From assembly GCA_013816805.1 (NCBI GenBank), contig JACDDS010000003.1, positions 198,582 through 262,581 of the forward strand: DNA of 64,000 bases, given 5' to 3'. Made by a program: the position numbers and the translations under genes. Each line of letters starts with the position of its first letter. Positions within the stretch are counted from its first letter, which is position 1. Under the pieces are notes generated by a model, which saw only the letters and a program-made list of their open reading frames with translations, searched no databases and was not told where the DNA came from. Origin of the DNA: Chitinophagales bacterium (lineage in GTDB: Bacteria; Bacteroidota; Bacteroidia; Chitinophagales; UBA10324). Below are positions 9,612-18,610 of the stretch, in pieces.

Positions 9612-10805
9612 TTAATTGGTAAGGACTTTATTAATCAGATCCGCAGCTTCTTTAAGCTCAATGGCACTATAAACTTTTAGTCCCGATTTATCAATGATCT
9701 CTTTTGCCAGCTCCGCGTTTGTTCCCTGCAGGCGCACTATAATAGGAATATGGATAGTACCGATATTTTTATATGCATCTACTATTCCCTGCGCTACCCG
9801 GTCGCATCTTACAATGCCTCCAAAAATGTTAATTAATATCGCTTTCACATTAGGATCAGCAAGAATGATTCGGAATCCGGCTTCGGTAGTTTGAGCATTC
9901 GCCGTTCCGCCAACATCCAAAAAGTTTGCCGGAGATCCTCCGGCCAGTTTAATCATATCCATGGTGGCCATTGCCAGCCCCGCCCCGTTCACCATGCATC
10001 CTACATCCCCATCGAGCTTGATAAAATTTAAATTATACTTACTTGCTTCTACTTCTGCCGGATCTTCCTCCGATACATCACGTAAACCCGGATATTCTTT
10101 GTGCCGGAATATTGCATTATCATCTATCCTTACCTTAGCATCCACAGCAATAATACGGTTATCAGCAGTTTTTAATGCAGGGTTTATTTCAATCATGGCT
10201 GCATCCAACTCCATGTATGCTTTATAAATATTAGTTATAAAATTTACCATATTCTTATAACTAATGCCAGACAACTGCAATTTAAAAGCGATTTTCCTTG
10301 CCTGAAAAGATTGCAATCCTCCTTTCGGATCAATCCATTCCTTATGAATGCGTTCAGGAGATTTTGCCGCTACCTCTTCAATATCCATTCCTCCCTCAGT
10401 TGAATAAATAATTACGTTTCTTTTCATTTCACGGTCCAGCAAAACGCTTATATAAAATTCCTTCCTCTCCTTTTCATCACCGAGGTACACATCTTCTGCA
10501 ATTAAAATTTTATTTACCTTTTTTCCTGCCGGACCTGTTTGAGGTGTGATGAGCTGCATGCCCAGGATCTGCTCTGTTTTTTCTTTTACTTTATCCATTG
10601 AGGTTGCCACCTTTACTCCACCTCCTTTTCCCCGTCCCCCCGCGTGGATCTGTGCCTTCACAACCCACGTTTTAGTACCCCTTTCTCTTTGCAATTGTTT
10701 TGCGGCATTAATTGCCTCATCAGTTGTTTCAGCTGCTATGCCTTCCTGCACAGTTACTCCGTGAAGCTTTAACAATTCCTTGGCCTGGTATTCATGCAGA
10801 TTCAT
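9612..10805 (-). CDS. sucC: Succinate-CoA ligase (ADP-forming) beta subunit
   Basis: The 397-residue protein matches SucC along its whole length. The ATP-grasp domain starts NLHEYQAKELLKLHGV and has the nucleotide-binding loop AQIHAGGRGKGGGVK at residues 51-65. EINPALKTADNRIIAVDAKV carries the Mg-binding residues. The C-terminal CoA-ligase domain contains GGTANAQTTEAGFRI and the loop IFGGIVRCDRVA. With SucD it interconverts succinyl-CoA and succinate with nucleotide phosphorylation in the TCA cycle. The sucD gene is not adjacent here, so the two subunits are encoded apart; this separation occurs in other Bacteroidota as far as I know. A -7 promoter-like TATTTTTG lies at 10824-10831 on the minus strand. 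The gene is divergent from the LolD-type ATPase gene. Confidence 0.97.
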   Translation of the reverse strand: MNLHEYQAKELLKLHGVTVQEGIAAETTDEAINAAKQLQRERGTKTWVVKAQIHAGGRGKGGGVKVATSMDKVKEKTEQILGMQLITPQTGPAGKKVNKILIAEDVYLGDEKERKEFYISVLLDREMKRNVIIYSTEGGMDIEEVAAKSPERIHKEWIDPKGGLQSFQARKIAFKLQLSGISYKNMVNFITNIYKAYMELDAAMIEINPALKTADNRIIAVDAKVRIDDNAIFRHKEYPGLRDVSEEDPAEVEASKYNLNFIKLDGDVGCMVNGAGLAMATMDMIKLAGGSPANFLDVGGTANAQTTEAGFRIILADPNVKAILINIFGGIVRCDRVAQGIVDAYKNIGTIHIPIIVRLQGTNAELAKEIIDKSGLKVYSAIELKEAADLINKVLTN

Positions 10806-10823
10806 AGGTGCTCTTTAAGCGGT

Positions 10824-10831
10824 CAAAAATA
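10824..10831 (-). promoter_or_regulatory. Probable -7 promoter element of sucC
   Basis: On the minus strand the octamer TATTTTTG matches the Bacteroidota -7 consensus TAnnTTTG and lies about 20 bp upstream of the sucC start. No good TTTG -33 element is found at the usual 19-21 bp distance, so the assignment rests on one half-site only. Confidence 0.4.
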
Positions 10832-11004
10832 GTTTGAATAATATTAAACTTAAGAAGTTAAAAACTTCGAATTAAAAATAAAAAAAGGATCAACTAGGTA
10901 ATGGCTCAAAAAGTGTTTCTTTGCGCAGCACGGAATAATTTTATAAAAAATGCTATTGCTACACGGATTATTTACAGCTGTTTGAATATGCTATTTGAAG
11001 CTTT

Positions 11005-11655
11005 ATGATTCGCGCTGTTAACCTTCATAAATATTATGGCGATCTGCATATCCTGAAAGGTGTTTATCTGAAAATTGAAAAAGGGGAAATCATTTCTATT
11101 GTGGGTCCTTCGGGCGCTGGTAAAAGCACACTATTGCACATTTTGGGAACCCTGGATCTGGCAAATGAAGGCAAAGTATTTTACGAAGAAGAGGATGTTT
11201 TTCTTCTTAAAGAGAAGAAGCTGGGATCTTTTCGGAATAAAAATATCGGGTTTGTTTTTCAATTTCATCATTTGCTTCCGGAATTTTCTGCTTTGGAAAA
11301 TGTATGTATTCCTGCATACATCGGGAAAAAAAATATAAAAGACACAAAGGAAAAAGCTACTGCGCTTCTGAAGTATCTGGGATTAAATGAACGATTATCC
11401 CATAAACCTGCTGAGCTATCCGGTGGTGAGCAGCAAAGAGTAGCAGTTGCGCGCGCCTTAATTAACGACCCTAAAATAGTGCTTGCAGATGAACCTTCAG
11501 GAAACCTGGATTCAGATGCAGCACGCGATCTTCATCAGTTATTTTTCGAGCTAAGAAAAACATTCAACCAGACTTTCGTAATCATCACTCATAACGAGGA
11601 ACTCGCAAACCTTGCTGACAGGAAACTGACGATGAAAGATGGCGTAATTATTTGA
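11005..11655 (+). CDS. lolD: ABC transporter ATP-binding protein, LolD/MacB type
   Basis: The 216-residue protein is a single ABC ATPase domain. It has Walker A GPSGAGKST at residues 34-42, a Q-loop in FVFQFHHLLPEFSALENV, the signature LSGGEQQRVAVARAL, Walker B IVLADEPSGNLDS and the switch His in FVIITHNEELA. The length and the ENV segment after the Q-loop fit the LolD/FtsE/MacB group, which powers release of lipoproteins from the inner membrane by LolCE or mechanotransmission by MacB-like permeases. The permease partner is not in the neighbourhood, so naming it lolD rests on family resemblance. It converges with the DUF4412-like gene, only 4 bp separating their ends. Confidence 0.85.
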   Translation: MIRAVNLHKYYGDLHILKGVYLKIEKGEIISIVGPSGAGKSTLLHILGTLDLANEGKVFYEEEDVFLLKEKKLGSFRNKNIGFVFQFHHLLPEFSALENVCIPAYIGKKNIKDTKEKATALLKYLGLNERLSHKPAELSGGEQQRVAVARALINDPKIVLADEPSGNLDSDAARDLHQLFFELRKTFNQTFVIITHNEELANLADRKLTMKDGVII

Positions 11656-11659
11656 GGTA

Positions 11660-12325
11660 TCAGTTTCCTCCCACCATTTTCATAAAGTCATCAAAGTTCA
11701 TTTCCTGGTAGCCTTCGGTCGAAACATGGAACACATCGTCCTTCACAGGATCCGTATTGACTTTGGTTGCGGTAAAGGTCATTACAATACCTTTTCTTGA
11801 AATCTGGTACTGTAATGGAAAACCATCAACCTTTGAATATTTTTTCCATGCGGATCCGGGTGTTTGAATATCATTCGTATACCAGAATTCCAGTTGAGTG
11901 TCATCTTTTATTTTAATAATTGCATTTTTGCAGTTAAACCCGGCAATTTGCTTTGTTTCATCCGTTAGATTAACATCATAATTTTTAGGGTCTTCCTGCC
12001 GCTGTTTCAGCTGATCTTCATTCATTTTTATAAAGGCCTTGTTGCCCATAGCATCCATAAGTATAACCCCTGAATTATTGTTTGCATCTATTAAAATCTG
12101 CGTCTTGCTCATTGCAATGCTCATTACCTGGGCAATATGTCCCGGTTTGAAACTTACCGTGGAAGTGCTTCCGGCGAACATATTTGCTACTTCCGGGTGC
12201 TCAGGCATGTCTGCAGTAACTGCATATATCACTGTTCCTTCCTTTATAGCATCTTGAGCATGAATGGGTTTATTTGTTAAGGTGAGTGTTGTTAAAGCTG
12301 CAATCACCATAGCGAAAATTTTCAT
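11660..12325 (-). CDS. Secreted DUF4412-like protein
   Basis: The 221-residue product has an N-terminal signal peptide (KIFAMVIAALTTLTLTNKPI, cleavage near HAQ). The mature domain is beta-rich with a pattern typical of Bacteroidota DUF4412 proteins: EGTVIYAVTADMPEHPEVA, VMDAMGNKAFIKMN-like strands, IAGFNCKNAIIKIKD and LEFWYTNDI, followed by FPLQYQISRKGIVMTFTATKV. The central GFNCKNA motif and the WYT segment recur in this family, which is structurally reminiscent of LolA/LppX-like lipid-binding folds. I cannot show lipid binding from the sequence. It is probably periplasmic. It is divergent from recQ, 56 bp away, and convergent with the LolD-type ATPase gene; the proximity to an ABC ATPase may be coincidental because the strands oppose. 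Confidence 0.75.
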   Translation of the reverse strand: MKIFAMVIAALTTLTLTNKPIHAQDAIKEGTVIYAVTADMPEHPEVANMFAGSTSTVSFKPGHIAQVMSIAMSKTQILIDANNNSGVILMDAMGNKAFIKMNEDQLKQRQEDPKNYDVNLTDETKQIAGFNCKNAIIKIKDDTQLEFWYTNDIQTPGSAWKKYSKVDGFPLQYQISRKGIVMTFTATKVNTDPVKDDVFHVSTEGYQEMNFDDFMKMVGGN

Positions 12326-12381
12326 AGTATTAGGGAGTTAACATTTAAAGAAAAAATAAGCCGTTTAGGAATGGGTTTACA

Positions 12382-14319
12382 ATGTCTGATGTAGTTTATA
12401 AAAGTAAATGTTCTGTGTCAGTTTACGAATTACTAAAAAAATACTGGGGTTTCAGCGAGTTCCGTGCATTACAGGAAGACATTATAACGTCTGTTTTAGA
12501 AGGAAATGATACACTGGCATTAATGCCTACAGGCGGAGGAAAATCACTTTGTTTCCAGATACCGGGCCTTTACAAAGAGGGTATTTGTATTGTAGTATCC
12601 CCGCTTATCGCCTTAATGAAAGATCAGGTTGCCAACCTCCATAAAAAGAATATTAAAGCAATTGCCGTTTACAGCGGTATGAGTTCGGGAGAAATTGATG
12701 TTGCTTTGGATAATTGCATTTACGGCAGATATAAATTCCTCTATTGTTCTCCGGAGCGGCTGACAACTGAAATATTCAGGGTTCGTTCCTCAAAAATGAA
12801 TATCAATTTAATTGCCGTAGACGAAGCGCATTGCATTTCACAATGGGGATATGACTTCCGGCCACCTTATTTAAAAATAGATGAATTCCGTAAAACGCTT
12901 CCGCCAGTTCCGGTTATTGCGCTTACTGCTACTGCCACTCCTGCTGTAATGGAAGATATAATCGGGAAGCTGGAGTTCACCAGGAAAAAGGTATTTCGAA
13001 AAAGCTTTGAGAGAAAAAATCTTTCCTATTCGGTATTGTTTGAGGAAAATAAAAATGACCGGCTGGTAAAGATGCTCAATAAGGTGAAAGGAAGCGCTAT
13101 AGTGTATGTTCGTAACCGCAGGAAAACCAAAGAGATTGCAGAGTTTCTCAGGAAAAAAAATATTGCTGCAGATTATTATCATGCGGGTTTAGAATATGAG
13201 CAGCGCAGCATGAGGCAGGAATCATGGATGAAGGGTAACACACGTGTAATAGTCTGCACCAATGCCTTCGGTATGGGCATCGATAAGCCCGATGTCCGAC
13301 TGGTTACTCACATGGATGTGCCAGATGACATTGAATCTTATTTCCAGGAGGCCGGGCGTGGAGGCCGGGATGGAAATAAATCATTCGGAGTGTTGCTTTA
13401 CAGTAATAGTGATATAATCAATCTTACAGACCGCTTAGAGCACGGGTTACCTACGGTTGAAATGCTTCGTACTATTTACCAGGCACTTGCAAATTACTAT
13501 CAGATTGCAATTGGGGCAGGGGAGAATGTTTCTTTCGATTTTGAAATCTCACCTTTTTGCAAAAGTTACAGGATAAACCCGCTGGAAACATTGCAATCAC
13601 TTAAAATTCTAGAGCAAGAGGGCTACATCTCTGTCACTGATGCGGTTTATATTCCATCGAGGCTGATGATTACAGTAGATAAGGAAACGCTTTATAAGTT
13701 CGAGGTAGAAAATAAAAAGTATGAATTGCTGCTGCGGACCCTGCTGCGCGCCTATTCTGGTATTTTTGAAGAGTTTATTAACATTAATGAGCATGAAATC
13801 GCGAGGTTTACCGAGTCTAAATGGGAACATGTTATAACTCACCTCAAAGAACTTCAGCATTTTCACCTGCTGCAATACCAACCTACAAAAAATGCTCCGC
13901 AGCTGCTTTTCCTGCAAGCCAGGGCAGACAGCCATGTAATGAAGTTTGATTATACGGCGTTAAAAAAAAGACATAATTCCCACAGCTTCAGGCTTACTGC
14001 AATGAAGCAATATGTAACCACAGCTTGTAAATGCAGAAGCCAAATGCTGCTTTCTTATTTTGGAGAAAAAGGTGCTCCGCGATGTGGCATCTGTGATGTT
14101 TGTCTTAAGCGAAACCAGTTCGGATTAACAGACTTCGAATTTGAAGAAATCACTTTGCAGATAAAAAAGATGCTCAGCTTAAAGCCCTGCACCATACAGG
14201 AGCTGGTGAATAATAATATAAAAGTGAAAGAGCAAAAAACATTGAAAACTATTCAATGGCTGCTTGACAATGAGCAATTGAATTTAAACGATCAGAATGA
14301 AATAATCTGGAATGAATAA
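12382..14319 (+). CDS. recQ: ATP-dependent DNA helicase, RecQ family (no HRDC domain)
   Basis: The 645-residue protein is a superfamily-2 3'-5' DNA helicase. The RecQ motif 0 region (YWGFSEFRALQEDII) precedes Walker A TGGGKS at about residues 50-55. The DEAH box is at 147-150 and is followed by CISQWGYDFRPPY, the aromatic-rich loop of RecQ enzymes. Motif III-like LTATATP, and motif VI in the stretch FQEAGRGGRDGNKS, are intact. A RecQ zinc site follows at about 549-574 (CKCRSQM then CGICDVC). After a winged-helix-like region the protein ends without a recognisable HRDC domain. It probably unwinds recombination or replication intermediates. Bacteroidota commonly carry a longer RecQ as well, and this one may be the accessory copy. 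Confidence 0.93.
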   Translation: MSDVVYKSKCSVSVYELLKKYWGFSEFRALQEDIITSVLEGNDTLALMPTGGGKSLCFQIPGLYKEGICIVVSPLIALMKDQVANLHKKNIKAIAVYSGMSSGEIDVALDNCIYGRYKFLYCSPERLTTEIFRVRSSKMNINLIAVDEAHCISQWGYDFRPPYLKIDEFRKTLPPVPVIALTATATPAVMEDIIGKLEFTRKKVFRKSFERKNLSYSVLFEENKNDRLVKMLNKVKGSAIVYVRNRRKTKEIAEFLRKKNIAADYYHAGLEYEQRSMRQESWMKGNTRVIVCTNAFGMGIDKPDVRLVTHMDVPDDIESYFQEAGRGGRDGNKSFGVLLYSNSDIINLTDRLEHGLPTVEMLRTIYQALANYYQIAIGAGENVSFDFEISPFCKSYRINPLETLQSLKILEQEGYISVTDAVYIPSRLMITVDKETLYKFEVENKKYELLLRTLLRAYSGIFEEFININEHEIARFTESKWEHVITHLKELQHFHLLQYQPTKNAPQLLFLQARADSHVMKFDYTALKKRHNSHSFRLTAMKQYVTTACKCRSQMLLSYFGEKGAPRCGICDVCLKRNQFGLTDFEFEEITLQIKKMLSLKPCTIQELVNNNIKVKEQKTLKTIQWLLDNEQLNLNDQNEIIWNE

Positions 14320-14342
14320 CCAGAAACTGCAGGCATGCTTGT

Positions 14343-14374
14343 AAAAAAAAGAGACCACCCTTTTGGATGGCCTC
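14343..14374 (-). terminator. Rho-independent terminator of the T9SS gene
   Basis: Read on the minus strand, GAGGCCATCC and GGGTGGTCTC form a 10-bp stem with two G-U pairs around an AAAA loop. A run of eight T follows. It lies about 20 bp beyond the stop of the T9SS cargo gene at 14394, the expected place for its terminator. Confidence 0.7.
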
Positions 14375-14393
14375 AAAGTATTCTAGAAAAAAT

Positions 14394-16313
14394 TTATTGC
14401 ACTATCATCTTTTTAGTGATTTGCTCTTCATCCATTTGAACAGTGTAATAATAAACGCCACTACTGAAAAGGTTCTTTGATAAGCTAATATTATGAGCTC
14501 CTTTACTGAAAGAATAGTTATTTTTCATAACCACGCTACCCAGAACATCGGTAACCTTAAAGGAAACAGTTCCCTGTTTTTGTAATATAATTTGAACAGT
14601 TGACTGATCATTAAATGGGTTTGGAGCATTTTGATTTACTTCCATATTATGTACAGCATTTACATTCGGAATGCCTACATTAATATATAAGGGATTAGCT
14701 ACTGCCAGATAATTAATGTTGTTTAACGCATCAGGGTCTCCACTGTTAATAGCTGTTCCCGGATCAAAATCTTCCTGGTATTCAAAGCGAATGGAATCCG
14801 TTGTTTTGCGCGCGCAGGTAGCATAAGCTTGCTCAACAAAAGTAGTAGGAGTGATATCAGAAATGTCCCACATGCTCCATGGATCTTCTGACTTATGCAT
14901 AGCAAGATAAATATTACGATACGTTTGTCCGTCATCGGTAGTATCTGCATCATGCGCAAGCATAAACGTAATGAAAACGTTACCTAAATAGTCGTAGCTG
15001 ATACTTGGTGCTGTTAGCAAGCTTATATTAACCGTGTACCTGTTATACGTATCACCGGAAGCACCATCACCATTTAAGGTGCTGTTTACACCCACATCGT
15101 ATGTTCCATCTCCGTTTGCGTCAATAACCGAGGGTAAGCTGTCGGGATTAATCACCCATATAGGAGCGGTCATACCTTCTTCCCAATATTTTAATCCCAG
15201 TACTCCTATTAATAGGAATGAACCAGGTAATCCGGTAGTTGCATCAAGTTCCTTAGTCACTGCTCCGATAGCATACGCTACGTGGGTTTTTCCGGAATCG
15301 TCAATTACCACTGATTCTGTTCCATCGCTGGTATAGAAAACTGAATCAAGCGGTTGCTCCTCAAAATTTCTGAATGGAAAAGGATCAACCATCTCTTCTG
15401 TCCAGCTGGTTCCGCCATCTGAAGAATTCCATAGGGTAACATCAGTTCCTAAAAAACCTATTACGGCAGACATTTTTCCGTTATTGGCATCAATGTCGTA
15501 CATATCCTGCAATCCGAAATCCCACCTGGTAGAATCAAAACCCGGAAAAAGATTGTTAGCAGTCCAGGTAGCTCCTCCATCTGAAGAATGAGCATAAACT
15601 ACCGGACGCTGAACCCCGTTCATATACACTGCAGTGTCGCCAAAGTTACTTAAAACAACTATGTTGCTACCGTCTATAGCCATTCTGGGCCAGATAGTGC
15701 CCTGGGCTGAAGAGGCATCTGCAGGAGGCATAGAAGCACCAGATACTGTAAACGTCCAGTCCTCAGGCGTACAGTTAGTGGTTCCTGAGCTGGTACCTTG
15801 CTCCAGAGTATAATCAGTACCATTATGTGAAACAATAAATTCTGATCCGTTCAGCATGTCAATGCAGGGCCATCCGGTTCTAATTGGTTCAAGGCGCAGC
15901 TGAGGATCAATACAATCCCATGTAACGCCATTATAGTGTGCATAAAAAGTGCCTCGATCAGTATAGCCGGCGGGCGTTTTAGAGCCTGTCCATACTATCG
16001 ACATAGACCCATCTTCACGACGCAATACGCGTCGTGCAACGGATAATCCGGTCTGCAAATCATAATAAGTGGTGCCTAAAATGATGCTTCCTGGCACTTC
16101 ACCGCCTGTACGACCTACAACCTTTGCAGCCTGATTAGCTAATGAAGGTTGCTCTGTATTGTTAGATAACAGTACTGACCTGTCAAATTTTATTTCATGG
16201 TTGCGCATCGCTGGTACATTTAAAATTCCATGCGATGTGGAAGGGTGAGTCTGTGCCTGCAATAAACCTGTCATTGCAAATAGGCACAAGAACAAAAGTA
16301 AATTCTGTTTCAT
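14394..16313 (-). CDS. T9SS-secreted protein with Asp-box (BNR-like) repeats
   Basis: I place the start at 16313 because the residues there (MKQNLLLFLCLFAMTGLLQA then Q) form a normal signal peptide, while the longer frame to 16421 adds 36 residues that look non-coding. The 639-residue protein carries Asp-box repeats, SSDGGATW and SSDGGTSW, as in sialidase/BNR beta-propellers. It ends in a type A T9SS sorting domain (NAPNPFNDQSTVQI, VSFKVTDVLGSVV, GVYYYTVQMDEEQITKKMIV). It is expected to cross the outer membrane through the type IX system and be anchored or released. No sialidase catalytic arginine triad can be assigned, so the enzymatic role is unknown. It is a tandem paralogue of the next gene, 16599-18536. 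Confidence 0.87.
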   Translation of the reverse strand: MKQNLLLFLCLFAMTGLLQAQTHPSTSHGILNVPAMRNHEIKFDRSVLLSNNTEQPSLANQAAKVVGRTGGEVPGSIILGTTYYDLQTGLSVARRVLRREDGSMSIVWTGSKTPAGYTDRGTFYAHYNGVTWDCIDPQLRLEPIRTGWPCIDMLNGSEFIVSHNGTDYTLEQGTSSGTTNCTPEDWTFTVSGASMPPADASSAQGTIWPRMAIDGSNIVVLSNFGDTAVYMNGVQRPVVYAHSSDGGATWTANNLFPGFDSTRWDFGLQDMYDIDANNGKMSAVIGFLGTDVTLWNSSDGGTSWTEEMVDPFPFRNFEEQPLDSVFYTSDGTESVVIDDSGKTHVAYAIGAVTKELDATTGLPGSFLLIGVLGLKYWEEGMTAPIWVINPDSLPSVIDANGDGTYDVGVNSTLNGDGASGDTYNRYTVNISLLTAPSISYDYLGNVFITFMLAHDADTTDDGQTYRNIYLAMHKSEDPWSMWDISDITPTTFVEQAYATCARKTTDSIRFEYQEDFDPGTAINSGDPDALNNINYLAVANPLYINVGIPNVNAVHNMEVNQNAPNPFNDQSTVQIILQKQGTVSFKVTDVLGSVVMKNNYSFSKGAHNISLSKNLFSSGVYYYTVQMDEEQITKKMIVQ

Positions 16314-16531
16314 CTTATGTTGGTTTAGTTGGGTTGAAATTAAATTAAAAAAATTAAATAGAGTATTACGAAGAAAGGTTAAAGTATTTTTTTTTGATTT
16401 TAAAACTCGTTTTAGTTTCAAGTAGCTGAAAGTTTAATTATGGTTCCTGAATTACGTAATCTTAATTCTCAAGTTCCATGCCTTAAAGCCATTATATGCA
16501 TTTAAGACAGATCTTAATTTCATATAAAAAG

Positions 16532-16567
16532 AAAAACCTCAAAAGTTTCTAAACTCCTGAGGTTTTA
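16532..16567 (-). terminator. Probable terminator after the upstream T9SS gene
   Basis: Arms AAAACCTCA and TGAGGTTTT (9 bp) flank a loop of about 16 bases, and the minus-strand 3' arm runs into a short T tract. It lies some 30 bp after the stop of the gene at 16599-18536. The long loop makes this weaker than the terminator at 14343-14374. Confidence 0.5.
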
Positions 16568-16598
16568 AATAAGGAAAAATTAAATTTATACAGGCTTA

Positions 16599-18536
16599 TT
16601 AATTGCCCGAAATTCTAATAATAGTATTATAACTTTTTGTTCCTGCTCTGGCTGAAAGCAAGTAATTACCACTTGGCAGAGTGTTTAAGTCAACAGTCAC
16701 CTTTGAATTAGTCAGGTTTTGATTATTTAACTCCCTAACGGTTTGACCCAATACATTAGACACTTTGATGTCCATCTGATTTACTACAGATCCATTTATT
16801 GCTATTGTAAATACGCCTGTTGAAGGATTAGGAAAAACGTGTATATCCTCATTATTAGCCTTAATGGAGGGTATACCTACTGAAACTCCCAAATCTGAAA
16901 CAGGAAATTCAACATAAGCTATAGAATTAAGCTCATTATCATTACATGGATCGGGATCATTAGTCGCAATGAATAAGCCTGAAATACCTGCACAAAAATC
17001 TTTTTGATATACGATATGAACTTTATCATCTACATAACGTGCAATAGATGCATAAACCCCCTCCTGTGTAATATCGTCCACAACATCTATAACACTATCG
17101 CCCCATGTTTGACCATGATCCTTGGTTACTATAACATAAGTATGACGGATGGCCTTTCCCACTAAATCAGTGGAGTTCTCTACCGCTGCACTATAAGCTA
17201 AATAAATATTACCATTAGAATCTATGCCGGCATTGGGCATAGTGGCCAGAGAAGAAAATCCAAATTGCCCTATAAGCAACTGCCCCGATAAATCATCAAT
17301 AGGAAGATCGAGGGTATCATTTCCATTTAAATCGAGTGCACCGGTAATAGCAGCCGGAGCATTTTCTCCGAAGCTTTCGTTCCAGTACATTATAGAATTA
17401 ATGCCCGGGTAGTATGAGTACAATGCATCTCCGGCAACATCATTTAAAATAAAAGCATCACCCCACCATACGTGTACCATGTTTTGGTCATCAATTAAAA
17501 CACTCAGACTGCCATCACATACTTCAATACTATCCGCGTTGCCATCACCATTAATATCTGTAATGGTATCATCAGTAAAAAATGGGAAAGGATGCTGTAG
17601 AATGATGGTCTTTGTCCATGTGGATCCGTTATCCATCGACTTCCATAAAATCACATCATAGCTGATATCACCGGTTACAATAGCAACAGTATTCCCCCGG
17701 GCATCAATTTGATACGAATCACCATTGAAACCATCATAATGAGCAGTATCTTCATCAGGCAATAAAACATTAGTAGCATCCCATGTTACACCGCCATCAG
17801 TGGATCTATCATACAAAAGAGCGCCATCAAGGCCATTATAAGTAGTTCCTCCTGAAATAACAGGTGTAGTAAGCGAAATAACATGAAAATTTTCTCCCCA
17901 TACTGCTGTCTTAGCCCATAAATCTCCACTCGTTGCGGGACTCTCGAGGGCTGTAGTATTAGTAATCCATTCCCCCATGCCTTTTGGCAACCGGCGGGCC
18001 TCCAGCAATTGTGCGGTAGTTGAACTGTGACCTACAACTACTTCGGCGCCACTGCTTGTAACGCCAATATTGGTAAAACCACTTCTGTTATTGCCTTCTA
18101 TTCGCGTAGTAGGTTGTGACTCCCAGGAAGTACCGTCAAAATAATTATATCCTGTTCCCCTGTTCGGGAAGCCATTGGTCCAATCAGGAGAAAAAGTCCA
18201 TACGGCGGATATAGTGCCATCTCCGTTATTGGAAATGCGATCGTTAACCGAACCATTCGTTTGCAAATCGTAATAGGTAGTTCCAATTGTAGTTTCAGTT
18301 ATATCCCGCGCAGTTGTCGGCTGGCCTGATACTATGTGGGAAGTTTTTGCTTTTGGCACAATACCATTCCCTTTCATTTTTACATCACCTGTAAAACCAT
18401 TTGCAGGAATTTTAACTGGCTTAAGTAAAGCAGGGTTTATCAGCGGTACAGTATGGTTTCTTCCTGCGGGAACACTTTGAGCAAACGCCGATCCGGTCAA
18501 AAGAGCAGCCATAATAATCATTGTAAACTTTCTCAT
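16599..18536 (-). CDS. T9SS-secreted protein with Asp-box repeats (paralogue)
   Basis: The 645-residue protein has a signal peptide (MRKFTMIIMAALLTGSAFAQ). Its body carries Asp boxes STDGGVTW, SMDNGSTW and TKDHGQTW, which mark BNR-type beta-propeller blades. Aspartate-rich stretches such as DINGDGNADS and DLNGNDTLDLP may bind calcium. The C-terminal T9SS type A domain contains VFPNPSTGVFTIAI, VSNVLGQTVREL and LPSGNYLLSARA. Both paralogues share a TTYYDLQT-NG-type N-terminal segment and a phrase about events and dates near the C-terminus (EQAYATCARK versus EGVYASIARY), so they arose by duplication. The gene's upstream region holds an 11-bp direct repeat with 20-bp period (18545-18575). Ligand and activity are unknown. 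Confidence 0.87.
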   Translation of the reverse strand: MRKFTMIIMAALLTGSAFAQSVPAGRNHTVPLINPALLKPVKIPANGFTGDVKMKGNGIVPKAKTSHIVSGQPTTARDITETTIGTTYYDLQTNGSVNDRISNNGDGTISAVWTFSPDWTNGFPNRGTGYNYFDGTSWESQPTTRIEGNNRSGFTNIGVTSSGAEVVVGHSSTTAQLLEARRLPKGMGEWITNTTALESPATSGDLWAKTAVWGENFHVISLTTPVISGGTTYNGLDGALLYDRSTDGGVTWDATNVLLPDEDTAHYDGFNGDSYQIDARGNTVAIVTGDISYDVILWKSMDNGSTWTKTIILQHPFPFFTDDTITDINGDGNADSIEVCDGSLSVLIDDQNMVHVWWGDAFILNDVAGDALYSYYPGINSIMYWNESFGENAPAAITGALDLNGNDTLDLPIDDLSGQLLIGQFGFSSLATMPNAGIDSNGNIYLAYSAAVENSTDLVGKAIRHTYVIVTKDHGQTWGDSVIDVVDDITQEGVYASIARYVDDKVHIVYQKDFCAGISGLFIATNDPDPCNDNELNSIAYVEFPVSDLGVSVGIPSIKANNEDIHVFPNPSTGVFTIAINGSVVNQMDIKVSNVLGQTVRELNNQNLTNSKVTVDLNTLPSGNYLLSARAGTKSYNTIIRISGN

Positions 18537-18544
18537 TGAGTTTT

Positions 18545-18575
18545 AGTTTAAGTTTTATACTATAAGTTTAAGTTT
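18545..18575. repeat. Direct repeat AGTTTAAGTTT x2 in the T9SS gene leader
   Basis: AGTTTAAGTTT occurs at 18545-18555 and again at 18565-18575, exactly 20 bp apart, which is about two helical turns. The pair sits 9-39 bp upstream of the start codon of the T9SS gene (minus strand). It may be an operator or only AT-rich coincidence. Confidence 0.45.
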
Positions 18576-18610
18576 AAAAGTAAGATGAAATAAAACAAAA
18601 ATTAGTTGTC

